Counted from the stretch's first letter, positions 45,605-55,350 are shown. The stretch is 64,000 nucleotides of DNA from Gambelia wislizenii (GCA_030847615.1 JAUMIR010000001.1:84121501-84185500); one strand, 5' to 3'. Made by a program: numbers and translations. The notes: a model not told the origin generated them from the letters alone.

Positions 45605-47479
45605 GCCCCGATCCCACAGGCCGCGGCTCTCCAGGTCCCGACTGGCCAGCCAGTGCCCACCCCGGCCTCACTGGGCCAGGTTCCACCCCAGCTGGCCCAA
45701 CAACCCGTGGTGCTCCAGGCCCTGCCCCAACAGGCCCCGGACAACCAGGCCCAACAGCCAGTCGTGTTCCAGGCCCTTCCACAGCAGATGCTGGTCAACC
45801 AGGCTCCAAGCACAGGCAACCAGGCCTACCTCCCACCTGCTCCCCAGTCACATCTGATTCAGGCCACAGGTTTTCAGGCACCGGCCTACCAGGCCCCAGC
45901 CATTCAGGCCTCAGCCTACCAGGCCCCCTTGTGTCGCAACAATGCGAGCCACCATGGTATTCCAGTGTTTTTTGACCCATCGAGTTGGGAGGAATCTGAT
46001 TTAGAGTGGGTCGTCGCTCAGGCACCCAAGGCCAGAGAGTCTTGGCCTTCTCAGCAAGGCCGTCGTAGGAAACGCAAGGGCACTATCAAGGCAGCCCTTC
46101 AGCTCCTCTCGAAGGCATTGCTTTCAGATGACGACTCGTCAGAGGAGCCTAGCACCAGTGCCTCAGCCTCAGGAGCCCCTCCGAAGGACCAGGCGAACAA
46201 CACGCAGCCGCGCCATTCCACACGACATGGTAAGGTGAAATCTAAGTCCACGTCCCAGGGCACCAAGATTGACGACCACGGCACGGGTACCCTAGCCAAG
46301 AAAAGGAAGGACCCTCCTTCCATCCACTCCTCCCCCGAGTCATTACCACCCTCGGACGAGGAGGGCGCCCTCTTAGATGTGGTCAGGGGTTCATGGGCAC
46401 ATGATGACGCGCATCTCTCTGATAAGGAGGAGGGCAAAATCACTGACTCAGAGTCGGCGGACCAGGACTCTTCGGACCGTCTCTTCCAAGGAGAGTGGTA
46501 CCTTCCCCTCCTTACTAAGATGATGGCAACCTTAGAAATCACACCTGCGGACACGGATCAAGCTTCCTCGACATCGTCGTCTAACGAGAAGGTTGCGGCA
46601 GTGATGCGCACCTCACGCCCAAAGAAACCGGAACTACCCTTCCCAGAGGCCTTCTGGTCCCTGGTAACCGATGAGTGGGAAAGGCCTTCTATGGGGAGAC
46701 GAAGTACCACTGTAGCACAGAGGTACTACAACACCAGCCAATGCTTTCTGGATCTCCTAAAGCCCGCAGTGGTCGACAATCCGGTTGCCTCCCTCGTCTC
46801 TAATTGTCTGGCTCCCAAGGAGGGAGAGGGCTCTCTTCGGGACCCGGATGAGAAAAGAACCGACGCAGCCATCAAGAAGGCCCACGACTCTGCGGCATGG
46901 GGGGTTAGATCTACCCTAGCCATCTCTCTCTTCTCCAGAGCGGCAATAGTGTGGCTGCAGGAGCTCATGGAGATCCAGGAACTGGACCCAAATGTCCTAC
47001 ACAAATCCTTGCTTCGTTTCCTACGCACCCTCTTCTTCATAGCGGACGCTGCTCAGGACGCCATGATATTTTCCGCCCGCGCGATTGGAGCCCTCACGCT
47101 GGCTAGGAGATCAGTTTGGCTGAAACACTGGCAAGTAGATACCCCTACCAGGGCGGCTCTTGCCTCAGCGGCGTTCAAAGGCCTCAAACTATTCGGGGAG
47201 GAGGCCCTGAAGGGCATCCTCGTCGAAACAAAGGACAAGAAGTTGGCAATGCCCTCTACTCTTAAGAAGTCAGACAAGAAGAGTGGCAGACGTTCCTTTC
47301 AACCTACTCGTCCCTTTCGCTCCTTTAAGGGATTCGGGAAACAGCGAAACTACAATTCCTTTCGTCACCCCTGGGTTAAGCCAAACTTTGTCATCAGACA
47401 GAACACCGGATCTCAGCCCAGTGGCAACAGAAGGGGAGGCTCCAACTCTCAGCGTGGAGGCTCCCGACAACAATCCTGA
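45605..47479 (+). CDS. DIRS ORF1 (Gag-like), main exon
   Basis: 624 codons and a TGA stop at 47477-47479. With the proposed first exon the protein is 750 residues. The order of parts is: a Gln/Pro/Ala-rich repeat region (QALPQQ, YQAPAIQASAYQAP) to about 45930; a basic patch GRRRKRKGTIKAA; an acidic serine-rich stretch SDDDSSEEPSTSASASG; a globular-looking part from KKPELPFPEAFWSLVTDEWE to about 47250; and a basic C-terminus with RPFRSFKGFGKQ and GGSNSQRGGSRQQ, typical of RNA binding. No CCHC zinc knuckle. It would package the element RNA. Upstream of 45605 this frame remains open to 45284 but starts only with GTG. Confidence 0.8.
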   Translation, partial: APIPQAAALQVPTGQPVPTPASLGQVPPQLAQQPVVLQALPQQAPDNQAQQPVVFQALPQQMLVNQAPSTGNQAYLPPAPQSHLIQATGFQAPAYQAPAIQASAYQAPLCRNNASHHGIPVFFDPSSWEESDLEWVVAQAPKARESWPSQQGRRRKRKGTIKAALQLLSKALLSDDDSSEEPSTSASASGAPPKDQANNTQPRHSTRHGKVKSKSTSQGTKIDDHGTGTLAKKRKDPPSIHSSPESLPPSDEEGALLDVVRGSWAHDDAHLSDKEEGKITDSESADQDSSDRLFQGEWYLPLLTKMMATLEITPADTDQASSTSSSNEKVAAVMRTSRPKKPELPFPEAFWSLVTDEWERPSMGRRSTTVAQRYYNTSQCFLDLLKPAVVDNPVASLVSNCLAPKEGEGSLRDPDEKRTDAAIKKAHDSAAWGVRSTLAISLFSRAAIVWLQELMEIQELDPNVLHKSLLRFLRTLFFIADAAQDAMIFSARAIGALTLARRSVWLKHWQVDTPTRAALASAAFKGLKLFGEEALKGILVETKDKKLAMPSTLKKSDKKSGRRSFQPTRPFRSFKGFGKQRNYNSFRHPWVKPNFVIRQNTGSQPSGNRRGGSNSQRGGSRQQS

Positions 47480-48962
47480 CTCGGGGTCGCCCCCAGTGGG
47501 CGGCCGACTCAGTTTGTTCCTCGAGCCTTGGTTGAACTCGACAACGGATCGGTGGATCATCTCAACGATCACCCACGGGTACAAAATCGAGTTCGAATCA
47601 AGGCCAAGGGGCAGAATTCTCCCAGCCCCAATACCCAAAGACCCAGAGAAGGCAAGAGACCTGAAGACAGCCATAACTCACTTAAGGGACCTGGCTGCCA
47701 TAGAAGAAGTACCAGCCTCTCAATGCTTCTTAGGGGTGTATTCCTTCTTCACGGTGCCAAAAAAGGATGGGAGCCAGAGGTCCATCCTAGACCTAAAGTA
47801 CACCAGCAGTCATGTCATGTACAGAAGATTTCGGATGGAGACGCTTACATCAATAAGGGAGGCACTGCAACCAAGGGACTTTCTAGCCTCCCTCGATCTC
47901 TCAGATGTGTACATGCACATCATGATTCACGAGGACAGCAGACAGTTCCTCCGCTTTGCCTTCGGGGACCAACACTTCCAATTCAGGGCCCTTCCTTTTG
48001 GTCTGGCCTCGGCACCAAGGGTCTTCACCAAGGTGCTGGTCATCCTAATTGCCAACCTGAGGGCACAGGGAATCCACCTATACCCGTATCTAGACGACAT
48101 TCTTCTCAGAGCTTCCTCCTTGGACAAGGCGAAGAGGGACCTACAGACCACAATATGCTATCTGCAGGCCCATGGTTTCCTGGTGAACTTCAAAAAGAGC
48201 AGCCTGTCTCCGGCCCGCACCATTGTCCACCTGGGCGTGGAGATAGACACTATAAACTCCAAGATCACTCTGTCGAAGGAACGTCAGGGGGTCCTCCGAC
48301 GGGAAGCCCGTCTGGTTCGTTCCCTGAGGAGGGTTCCACTGTCCTTACTGGCCAGACTCCTCGGCCTTATGATCTCGGCCTTCAGGGTTGTACCCTGGGC
48401 ACGATTACATTCCAGACCTCTGCAGAGCTTCCTGCTGCCTTACCAAGAGGACATCGCGTCAAGGAAGTCCCCACTCCTCACCCTTCCTCGGAGCGTGAAG
48501 GACTCGCTGACTTGGTGGTCCCAGGCAAAATCAACAGGCAAGGGCTCCCCCTTTACAGTGCCCCAGGCGATCCTAGTTACCTCAGACGCGAGCCTACGGG
48601 GTTGGGGAGCGCACTGTCAGGGAAAGGTGACGCAGGGGATCTGGAGCCCCCAGGAAAAGACCCACAGCATCAACTGGCTGGAACTGCGGGCTGCCCGGTT
48701 GGCCCTGCAACACTTCACCCCGATCCTGAAGGGACAACACGTCATGGTGATGATGGACAACACTACTGCCCGATCGTACATAGCGAAACAAGGGGGATCG
48801 AGATCCAGGTCCCTACAGCAGGAGGTGGATCTCATCTTCCTCTGGGCCGAATGGACGGTACTATCGCTCACGGCCCAGTACCTACAGGGGGACCACAACC
48901 AGCAAGCGGACTACCTGAGCAGATACTCAGTCCTCCCAGGGGAATGGGAACTAAACGACTAA
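47283..48962 (+). CDS. DIRS reverse transcriptase-RNase H
   Basis: 559 codons from a GTG; it overlaps the end of ORF1 by about 200 nt in the +1 frame, so the real initiation or frameshift point is unknown. RT motifs in order: FTVPKKDGSQRSILDLK (about residue 160), LASLDLSDVYMHI with the first catalytic Asp (about 205), FRALPFGLASAPRVF, YLDD at 48087-48098 (residues 269-272), and LGVEID. RNase H follows with Asp 435 (TSDASLRGWG), Glu 467 (WLELRAA), Asp 492 (MMDNTTA) and Asp 543 (NQQADYLSR). All catalytic acids are present. The frame ends at TAA 48960-48962, directly before the methyltransferase-like segment in the same frame. That stop looks like an interruption, because the protein normally continues in this family. 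Confidence 0.88.
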   Translation: MADVPFNLLVPFAPLRDSGNSETTIPFVTPGLSQTLSSDRTPDLSPVATEGEAPTLSVEAPDNNPDSGSPPVGGRLSLFLEPWLNSTTDRWIISTITHGYKIEFESRPRGRILPAPIPKDPEKARDLKTAITHLRDLAAIEEVPASQCFLGVYSFFTVPKKDGSQRSILDLKYTSSHVMYRRFRMETLTSIREALQPRDFLASLDLSDVYMHIMIHEDSRQFLRFAFGDQHFQFRALPFGLASAPRVFTKVLVILIANLRAQGIHLYPYLDDILLRASSLDKAKRDLQTTICYLQAHGFLVNFKKSSLSPARTIVHLGVEIDTINSKITLSKERQGVLRREARLVRSLRRVPLSLLARLLGLMISAFRVVPWARLHSRPLQSFLLPYQEDIASRKSPLLTLPRSVKDSLTWWSQAKSTGKGSPFTVPQAILVTSDASLRGWGAHCQGKVTQGIWSPQEKTHSINWLELRAARLALQHFTPILKGQHVMVMMDNTTARSYIAKQGGSRSRSLQQEVDLIFLWAEWTVLSLTAQYLQGDHNQQADYLSRYSVLPGEWELND

Positions 48963-49364
48963 GTATTCCATCAGGTCCAGGTCATTTTCGGCCAGATGGA
49001 AGTGGACATGTTCGCGACAAGGTCAAACGCCAAACTGGACAGGTTCTTCACCAGGTTTTATCACCACAACGCCGAGGGCACGGACGCACTGCAGTCCCCT
49101 TGGCCGACCGGCCTGCTGTACCTTTTCCCCCCGCTTCCTCTCATAGGGAAGGTCTGCCAGAAGATTTGGCAGGAGAAGGCACAAGCGGTTCTGATAGTGC
49201 CTCACTGGCCAAGGCGCCCCTGGTTTTCCGAGTTGATGGACATGAGGGTTCAGAGACAGTGGCGTCTGCCTCAGAGACCAGACCTGATTCACCAGGGACC
49301 CATTCTTCACCCAGACCCAAGTTGGTTGCAATTGACAGCATGGAGATTGAACGGCGAGCCCTAA
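48963..49364 (+). pseudogene. DIRS Dam-methyltransferase-like domain, cut off by a stop
   Basis: Same frame as RT-RNase H, directly after its TAA, 133 codons to a stop at 49362-49364. The content is EVDMFATRSNAKLDRFF, DALQSPWPTGLLYLFPPLPL and AVLIVPHWPRRPWFSELM. This layout matches the C-terminal domain of DIRS polyproteins that has been related to phage N6-adenine methyltransferases. The expected D/N-PPY active-site motif appears as FPPL (49125-49136), so catalysis is doubtful even when intact. It overlaps the recombinase start by 25 nt. Confidence 0.65.
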
Positions 49365-50392
49365 GGGAACACGGATACGAAGAGTCAGTTATCAGTACCC
49401 TTCTTTCTTCTCGGCGTGTTTCCACTAGGCGGATCTATGAGGCTACATGGAAGGCCTTCAGGAGATGGTGCGCCTCGTGGCAGCTGACCACAGAAGAAGC
49501 TTCAATAAAACACATCTTAGCCTTCCTACAGAAAGGCCTCGAAGCAGGTCTACGTCCAAACACCTTGAAGAGACAGGTGGCCGCACTCTCGGCTTTCCTT
49601 ACAGTGCAGAATGGGATCCGCCTCTCTTTGCACCCCCATATTAGGCAATTCCTGAGGGGTGCCTCAATAGTTTCACCCCCGGTGAGGCACAGGTTCCCTT
49701 CCTGGAACCTCCCTCTCGTCCTTAGACAATTGATGAAGCATCCGTTCGAACCGCTGCGTAGTATCCCGCTGAGAATTCTCACCTTCAAGGTCACCTTTCT
49801 AGTGGCCATCACCTCAGCGCGAAGAGTGTCAGAATTGGCCTCTCTGTCTGTGAGGGACCACCTGTGCTCCTTTAGCAAGGATGTGGTGACCTTACATCCT
49901 GATCCGTCATTCAAACCAAAGGTTGTCTCCGAGTTCCACATTTCACAACCCCTGATTCTGCCCTCCTTCTGTCCTAACCCTTTGCATCCGAAGGAGAAAC
50001 TCTGGCACAACCTGGACGTTAGGAGGGCCCTGAAGATCTACATTAGGCGCACTGCCCCCATCAGGCGCTCTGACGCCCTGTTCGTTTCATTCTCTCAGAC
50101 ATCCTTAGGGTCAAGGGTCTCACAGAAGACCATTGCTACATGGATCAAGGCCTGCATCTTCGAGGCCTACGACTCAGCTAGGCTCCCCAGACCTTCGGGG
50201 GTCACGGCACACTCGACTAGGTCGGCCGCGACATCTGCGGTCTTCTCAACTAACGCTTCCCTAGCAGAGATCTGCAAGGCAGCAACCTGGATCACTCCGT
50301 CCACCTTCATCAGGCACTACAAGGTGGACAAGTTCCGCTCCGCCGAGGCTAACTTCGGTCGGAGGGTGCTCCAGGAGGTCCTAAAAGACTGA
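49340..50392 (+). CDS. DIRS tyrosine recombinase
   Basis: 350 codons from ATG 49340. The N-terminal SAM-like core-binding part contains ISTLLSSRRVSTRRIYEATW and GLRPNTLKRQVAALSAF. The catalytic part has the first Arg in ITSARRVSEL (49823-49825), His and second Arg in AHSTRSAATS (H 50210-50212, R 50219-50221) and the nucleophile Tyr in FIRHYKVDKF (50318-50320). The R-H-R-Y set is complete. It would integrate a circular DNA intermediate by recombination, replacing the integrase of other LTR-type elements. The frame stays open upstream to 47480, across all of RT-RNase H (see findings). Confidence 0.88.
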   Translation: MEIERRALREHGYEESVISTLLSSRRVSTRRIYEATWKAFRRWCASWQLTTEEASIKHILAFLQKGLEAGLRPNTLKRQVAALSAFLTVQNGIRLSLHPHIRQFLRGASIVSPPVRHRFPSWNLPLVLRQLMKHPFEPLRSIPLRILTFKVTFLVAITSARRVSELASLSVRDHLCSFSKDVVTLHPDPSFKPKVVSEFHISQPLILPSFCPNPLHPKEKLWHNLDVRRALKIYIRRTAPIRRSDALFVSFSQTSLGSRVSQKTIATWIKACIFEAYDSARLPRPSGVTAHSTRSAATSAVFSTNASLAEICKAATWITPSTFIRHYKVDKFRSAEANFGRRVLQEVLKD

Positions 50393-50444
50393 TGCCGCCA
50401 CTTTCCGCAATCACTCCCGCCCTAATCAGTAAGCTTGGGCACGT

Positions 50445-50547
50445 CCCAGATGTGAAGGACCCGTATCACCCCTCCCTCAGAGAATGCCACATTGGTTACT
50501 TACCGTGAAGGTGCATTCTTGAGGGAACGGGGTGATACGGGGCCTTC
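50445..50547 (+). repeat. DIRS internal complementary region
   Basis: 50445-50486 is the exact reverse complement of the first 42 nt of the element. 50492-50547 is the reverse complement of the last part of the right terminal repeat with two mismatches in 56. Five bases (CCACA) separate the halves. In the accepted DIRS model this region templates joining of both ends into a circle. Confidence 0.9.
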
Positions 50548-50668
50548 CCCCGCCCAGTGACTGCGTATGTTATTTCTCAAGGCGGTACCCTTAATATACA
50601 GTTCTGTGTTTAATACTATGTTACTTGACTGATTTCTTTAGTCCTTTCAGGGCTTTGCTAGTCAGTGG

Positions 50669-50837
50669 ACTGGCCTCGTGGCTCCAGGATGGAGGAGATG
50701 AAGACAAAGAATTTTGAATATCAAAAGGCTTGATGTAACTTCCTGCTACACCTGGGCGGTGACTGACGAAACCCAGATGTGAAGGCCCCGTATCACCCCA
50801 TTCCCTCAAGAATGCACCTTCACGGTAAATAACCAAT
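50669..50837 (-). repeat. DIRS right inverted terminal repeat
   Basis: The reverse complement of the left repeat from CCACGAGGCCAGT inward, with about 22-24 extra outer bases ending CACGGTAAATAACCAAT. A longer right repeat is usual for DIRS. Confidence 0.88.
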
Positions 50838-51628
50838 TTCCAGATAAGCAGTAATTAGCATATTTACTTCCAGATACCTTTTTAAGTAAACAAACTTGAG
50901 ATTGATAACTGAAGACTTACAGAATAATCTCAAGCAAGAACAATTATAGGAGAAAAGTAAGACATTAGTCTTTTTTAGGCTTTTGTGTTGAATGTTATAA
51001 CGTTCATTATTTACTGTTTTCACTGAAGAGCAGAATTCTTGGAATTTACCACTCTGTTTTGTGTGCAAACAATAATATGCCATAAATGGCAAATTTGTTT
51101 TAATAGAACTGTTAAACTGTTGCTGAAGTAATGCTCTTTTATAAAGCAGCAGTCCAAATAATTCACAACTAGTTACTTATACCTGGGGGAAAGGGTGCCT
51201 TAGTCCTTTATTTCCCAGACAGCATGCTGCCCTGTGCTACAGAGTAAATTGCTTTTCATACTAGGGGAATTTTTCAAAAGCAGTTTATGATTTGGTATGG
51301 CATATGCTATTCAAAATGAAGGGTTTACAAAAAAAAAAAATCCTTCTGCATCTTCCTAGGTGTCCTTGGACATACCTAAAGCAGAGGTTTGGATCCCAGT
51401 CTTGGGCGCTGTTTTTCATTTTATGAAAATTCTGCAGTGTTTACCGTTGAGAACACTGCTTGTTTCTGTAAGACGAATTTGAGGAGGATCTTTCTAAAAC
51501 TATTGTATTCTATATTACATAACAAATTATGTTATATATACTGAGCTTTGAGATGGACAAAGAATCATCATTATATCTAGTTGTGCATATTTCTTCTACA
51601 AATATATTAATTTAAATCTTCCCTGCAG
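50838..51628. other. NID1 intron 2, 3' part, no feature seen
   Basis: AT-rich intron between the DIRS right end and the exon 3 acceptor (CTTCCCTGCAG). Confidence 0.5.
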
Positions 51629-51858
51629 AGAAACACATTCCAAGCTGTTTTAGCCTCTTCCGATTCCAGTTCCTATGCAATTTTTCTTTATCCAGAAGAT
51701 GGCTTGCAATTCTATAGTACACATTCTAAAAATGATAAGGAAATTGTTCCAGCTACTGTTGGCTTTAGTCAACCCTCTACAAATTACTACTTATGGGTAA
51801 AAGCCGGATCATACAATATAATTGCTGACAATGAAGAAATTCTTGGGAATCTGCACAG
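51629..51858 (+). CDS. NID1: Nidogen-1 exon 3: G1/NIDO domain, second part
   Basis: 230 nt, entering in phase 0 and leaving two bases into a codon (CAC AG). The acceptor is CCCTGCAG|AGA and the donor CACAG|GTATGC. It encodes RNTFQAVLASSDSSSYAIFL and YPEDGLQF, identical or nearly so to the human NID1 segment I remember, then the more variable PATVGFSQPSTNYYLWVKAG. This completes most of the NIDO fold of globule G1. Intron 2 before it (9.3 kb) is largely the DIRS insertion. Confidence 0.96.
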
Positions 51859-51949
51859 GTATGCTTTTTTAAAAAAACTCCAATGTTATGCAAACTTGTA
51901 TTTGTGTAATTGTCATTATTATTATTGTTATTGCACCACCAATGCACAT

Positions 51950-52770
51950 GGTACTTTATAAGCAAAATAAAAAACAGAGCCCTGTCAAGGGTGTATAATC
52001 TAAAATATACACATGCACGCACAGAGGAGGAGGATGGAGTATCGTAAATGTAAAATTATACAATACAATTATAAAACAGACTATCCAGATATAATATGCA
52101 AACCAATACAGTATAAATGAAGCAAAGTGACATATCATCAAAATATACAAGATAATAAAGCAATATTAAATTAAAACTACAAAAGCATTGGAAAACAAGA
52201 AAGTTTTCAATTGGGATTTAAAAACAATGAGGGAAGAAGCAGTCAACAAATATTCAGGAAGACCCTTGGTTAAACGAGAAGCCTAGAGTTTCTAGAATGC
52301 AGATCCTGAGCAGGTGGGTAAAAACAAATGAGAGATGAAGCTAGGTCATGTAGGGCTTTAAAAGTTAAAATAAGAAGCTTGTACTGAATGCTAGAAGAAG
52401 TAGGCAACCAATGAAGAGATGGCAGAAGTGGGGTAACATGATCAAAATGGTTATCAAAAAATAATCTTAGCAGCAGAGTGTTGAATGAAAACCAGCAGGC
52501 TAATGTATAAAGAAAAAAGAACAAGGGGCCCAGAACGGAACCCTGCGGAGTCCAAACAAAAAAAGAAAAAGAAGAAGATACATGACCTCCAGCAACCATA
52601 TTAAATGACGAGCCTGAGAGATGTGAACCAGCTGAATACTGAATCAGTAAAACCTAGGTCCTGAAGGGAATCTAACAGAAGAGCATAATCAACTGTGTCA
52701 AAGGCTGCAGAAAGATCAAGTAGAACAAGAACTGAATATAGGCTTTTTGACTTCAGGTGCTGTATAGGTA
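51950..52770 (-). mobile_element. L2-like LINE, antisense, interrupted
   Basis: The minus strand yields [20 protein letters not shown] (RT motif A, about 52680-52745), then TPQGSVLGPLFFFLYTLA (motif B region, about 52500-52560), then HVTPLLPSLHWLPTSSSIQY and LLILTFKALHDLA (about 52330-52440). These follow L2 order but with the YADD section deleted. Decayed 3' sequence extends to about 51950. Its 5' side is cut at about 52770 by the CR1 copy. Confidence 0.75.
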
Positions 52771-53847
52771 TGGAATGTGTCCAGAGGAGGGCAACCAAAA
52801 TGGTACCGTATATTTCTGCATACAAGACTACTTTTTAACACTTGAAAATCTCCTCAAAAGTGTGTGTGGGGGGTCTTATACCCCAGTAGACCTTTTCCCC
52901 TGCTGTGAGAATGACTGAAGTGTAAAATAGCCTGGGCAGTTTTCCCAGCAGATCCTTCCTCCTGCTGTGAGAATGACTGCTTTGCATTTGAAGAGTTAAA
53001 TGGCCCTCTATTTAGCTCAGGAGAGTCAAAATGATGTTTCTTTTCAGGACAAGTTAGCCTAAAATTAGAATTTCTGGATTCAACTTCTCATTTCACATCA
53101 AGTTTTGTCTATGGTGAAATTCTCTTGTCTGCCAATGTGGCTCTAAAACCATTAATGTGCTCATTCAAAAATTTGGGATTTGATAGCTTCATATTAACCA
53201 ACTTACAGTATTAATGCAACCTTACTTTCCAAAGATTGAACACCACAGAGATTTTTCAAAGTATCCCATGTTAATTTCACAGACTATTCCATCATCTACA
53301 GCCACTGAGCTGGCTGGCTGGCTGGGGCGGGGGGGACAGGCTTTCCAGCCAGGTGGCTGGCTGGCAGGCTGGCGGGGGGGGGGGCAAACTCTATATTTTA
53401 ACTTAAAAATTGGGGGGTCGTCTTATGCGCCCAGTCGTCTTATACGCCGGAATATACGGTAAATGGTCTTGAAGCCATGCCCTATGAGGAGCAGCTTGGG
53501 CAGCTGAGTATATTTAGCCTGGAGAAGAGAAGGTTAAGAGTGACATGATAGCCATGTTTAAATATTTGAAGGGAAGTCATGAGGATGGAGTAAACTTGTT
53601 TTCAGAGACTGGGACTCAAATTACAGGAAAAGAGATTCCATCTAACCTTAGGAAGAACTTCCTGACAGTAAGAGCTGTTCGGCAATGGAATGTGCTGCCT
53701 CGGAATGTGGTGGAGTTTCTTTCTTTGGAGGTTTTAAATAGAGACTGGGTGGCCATCTGTCAGGTGTGCTTTGATTGTGTATTCCTGAAAGGCAGGGGGT
53801 TGGACTGGATGGCCCTCGTGGTCTCTTCCAACTCTATGATTCTATGA
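52770..53847 (+). mobile_element. CR1 LINE 3' end split by a MITE
   Basis: CR1 sequence 'GTCCAGAGGAGGGCAACCAA' at 52779-52803 resumes at 53461 with 'TGGTCTTGAAGCCATGCCCT' and runs to the 'TTCTATGATTCTATGA' end. The translated part includes RKNFLTVRAVRQWNVLPRNV and RGLDWMALVVSSNSM. The 654-bp gap is the element at 52806-53459. Confidence 0.85.
52806..53459. mobile_element. Mariner-type MITE inside CR1, 654 bp, TA flanks
   Basis: The left end CCGTATATTTCTGCATACAA pairs with the right end, reverse complement CCGTATATTCCGGCGTATAA, and both are bounded by TA (52804-52805, 53460-53461). The interior has 'GGGGGGTCGTCTTATGCGCC' near the right end and GC-rich GGCTGGCTGG repeats. Removing it with one TA restores continuous CR1 sequence. 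Confidence 0.85.
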
Positions 53848-54788
53848 AGCTGGATCAAGTGAAGGTTTCTTGAGAAGTGGAGAAAGAGTAGCTTGTTTAA
53901 ATTCTGAAGGACATGAACCAGTAGGTTAATAATATGGAGAAGAGAAGGAAGAATGGCAGGAGCAACAGGGATTAAAAAGTGAGAAGGACAGGATAAAGAG
54001 AGCTGGTAGAAGCATTTGAAGGCATCAACATCTTGGATAGTTCATCTAACAAGACAATGGGAAAGCAGGAAACAGAAGAAATGGACATTTGGTAAGTTTG
54101 TAATGAAGGAGATTCTGAAACAGCAAGATCAGAACAGATAGCTTCAATTTAATATTAAAGAGAGTAGCAAAATTGTCAGCAGAGAGTGCTGGCGGGAAAG
54201 GTGGAGGGAAGGGCTTTAAAAGAAAGGTAGTAAAAATGCTGTGGATGAGTGTGAATCAATGACATATAGTATTTCTGTTTGGTGAAAGGGATAGCTCAAG
54301 AGAAAGAAGAAAGAATGAATTTGTAATGAATGTAGTCTGTCCACTCCCTAGTCTTTCTCCACAAACGTTCAGCTGTGCAAGCACATGAATGTAGATACTG
54401 AGTAAAGCAAGCAAGCCAAGGCTGCTATTTGGTAGCAGGGACCTTACATGTAGACAAAGGGGCAAAAATATCAAGAGTTGAAGATCAAGAAACAGCTAAA
54501 TCCAAGGAACTAATGGAATTCAGAGAAGACAGAGAAGAGAGCGATGCTTGCAATAAGGCCTCAGAATTAAAAGAATGAAGCTCTCAAAAGGAGCAAATAA
54601 CAGAAGAATCACTAAAGAAAAGGGATGATGATCACACACAGAAAATTCAGTGACTGAAAAACAGGAGACAGAACAAGATCAACAGAGAACAATTCTTAAT
54701 AAAACAAGATCAAATGTAACATGGAAGAATCCTTGACGTCACTTATAATAAGAGTGGGAATATCATCTGAGAGAGAGAGGGAGGGAAA

Positions 54789-54827
<39 letters not shown>

Positions 54828-55350
54828 CCAACCAAGCATTAAAATAAAAAATAAAATGAGCCATAAAAAAGAACACAGAACGAAAGAAATTTTAAAAAAG
54901 GAATACAAATAAAAGGATAAATATGGCCAGAAAAGAAAACCGATAAGTTACAAAGAAAAATATAGAACACTGACATCACTAAGTAGTGAAAGCCAGGATC
55001 CACAACTGTCTGACAGAAGACACTGCTTGCATTCTCCTTGCAGAAGATGCTAGAACAGCTCTGGTGTGATTTATACCCCATCTCCCAGTTGGATGTGGGA
55101 AGGCAGTACCTGGGTCTGGGTCAGCCAAGAGGCAACTTAGAAGCCAATCAGTAGGCCCACAGGAGCCATGTTTTGTGTTAATGTATACATGATGCTGCAA
55201 GTGGTCTTCTGAAGCGCCAAAATCACCAGCAATATTCAGTCATGAAGCTAAAAAATGCTTTTGGGGGTATTCTCCCCACCCCAAAAAATGTTTTGTTGTC
55301 CTATATATTTTGGAAAGTATCGAGTACTATTAAAAAACTTTCTACCTCAT
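53848..55350 (-). other. NID1 intron 3, purine-rich tract, possibly LINE 5' part
   Basis: Purine-rich on +, perhaps the continuation of the antisense L2-like LINE, but no RT motif is legible. 54788-54828 is a (GAAA)n microsatellite. No exon. Confidence 0.4.

Larger units (their letters stand above)
44452..50837 (+). mobile_element. DIRS-type tyrosine-recombinase retrotransposon, near complete
   Basis: A 6.4-kb element in NID1 intron 2, same strand as the gene. It has inverted terminal repeats (44452-44596 and 50669-50837), an internal complementary region (50445-50547), and frames for a Gag-like protein, RT-RNase H, a Dam-methyltransferase-like domain and a tyrosine recombinase. There is no integrase, no poly(A) tail and no target duplication, all as expected for DIRS. 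Between the inner ends of the terminal repeats I count only about two substitutions over some 135 bp, so the copy looks recent. Its base composition is clearly GC-richer than the flanking intron. The family is known from Dictyostelium, fish, amphibians and reptiles. Confidence 0.92.

Noticed and set aside
45168..45857. 229-codon third frame in DIRS ORF1
   Set aside because: It lies mostly inside the proposed intron. It could be the true Gag frame if indels explain the register changes, but the splice signals fit better.
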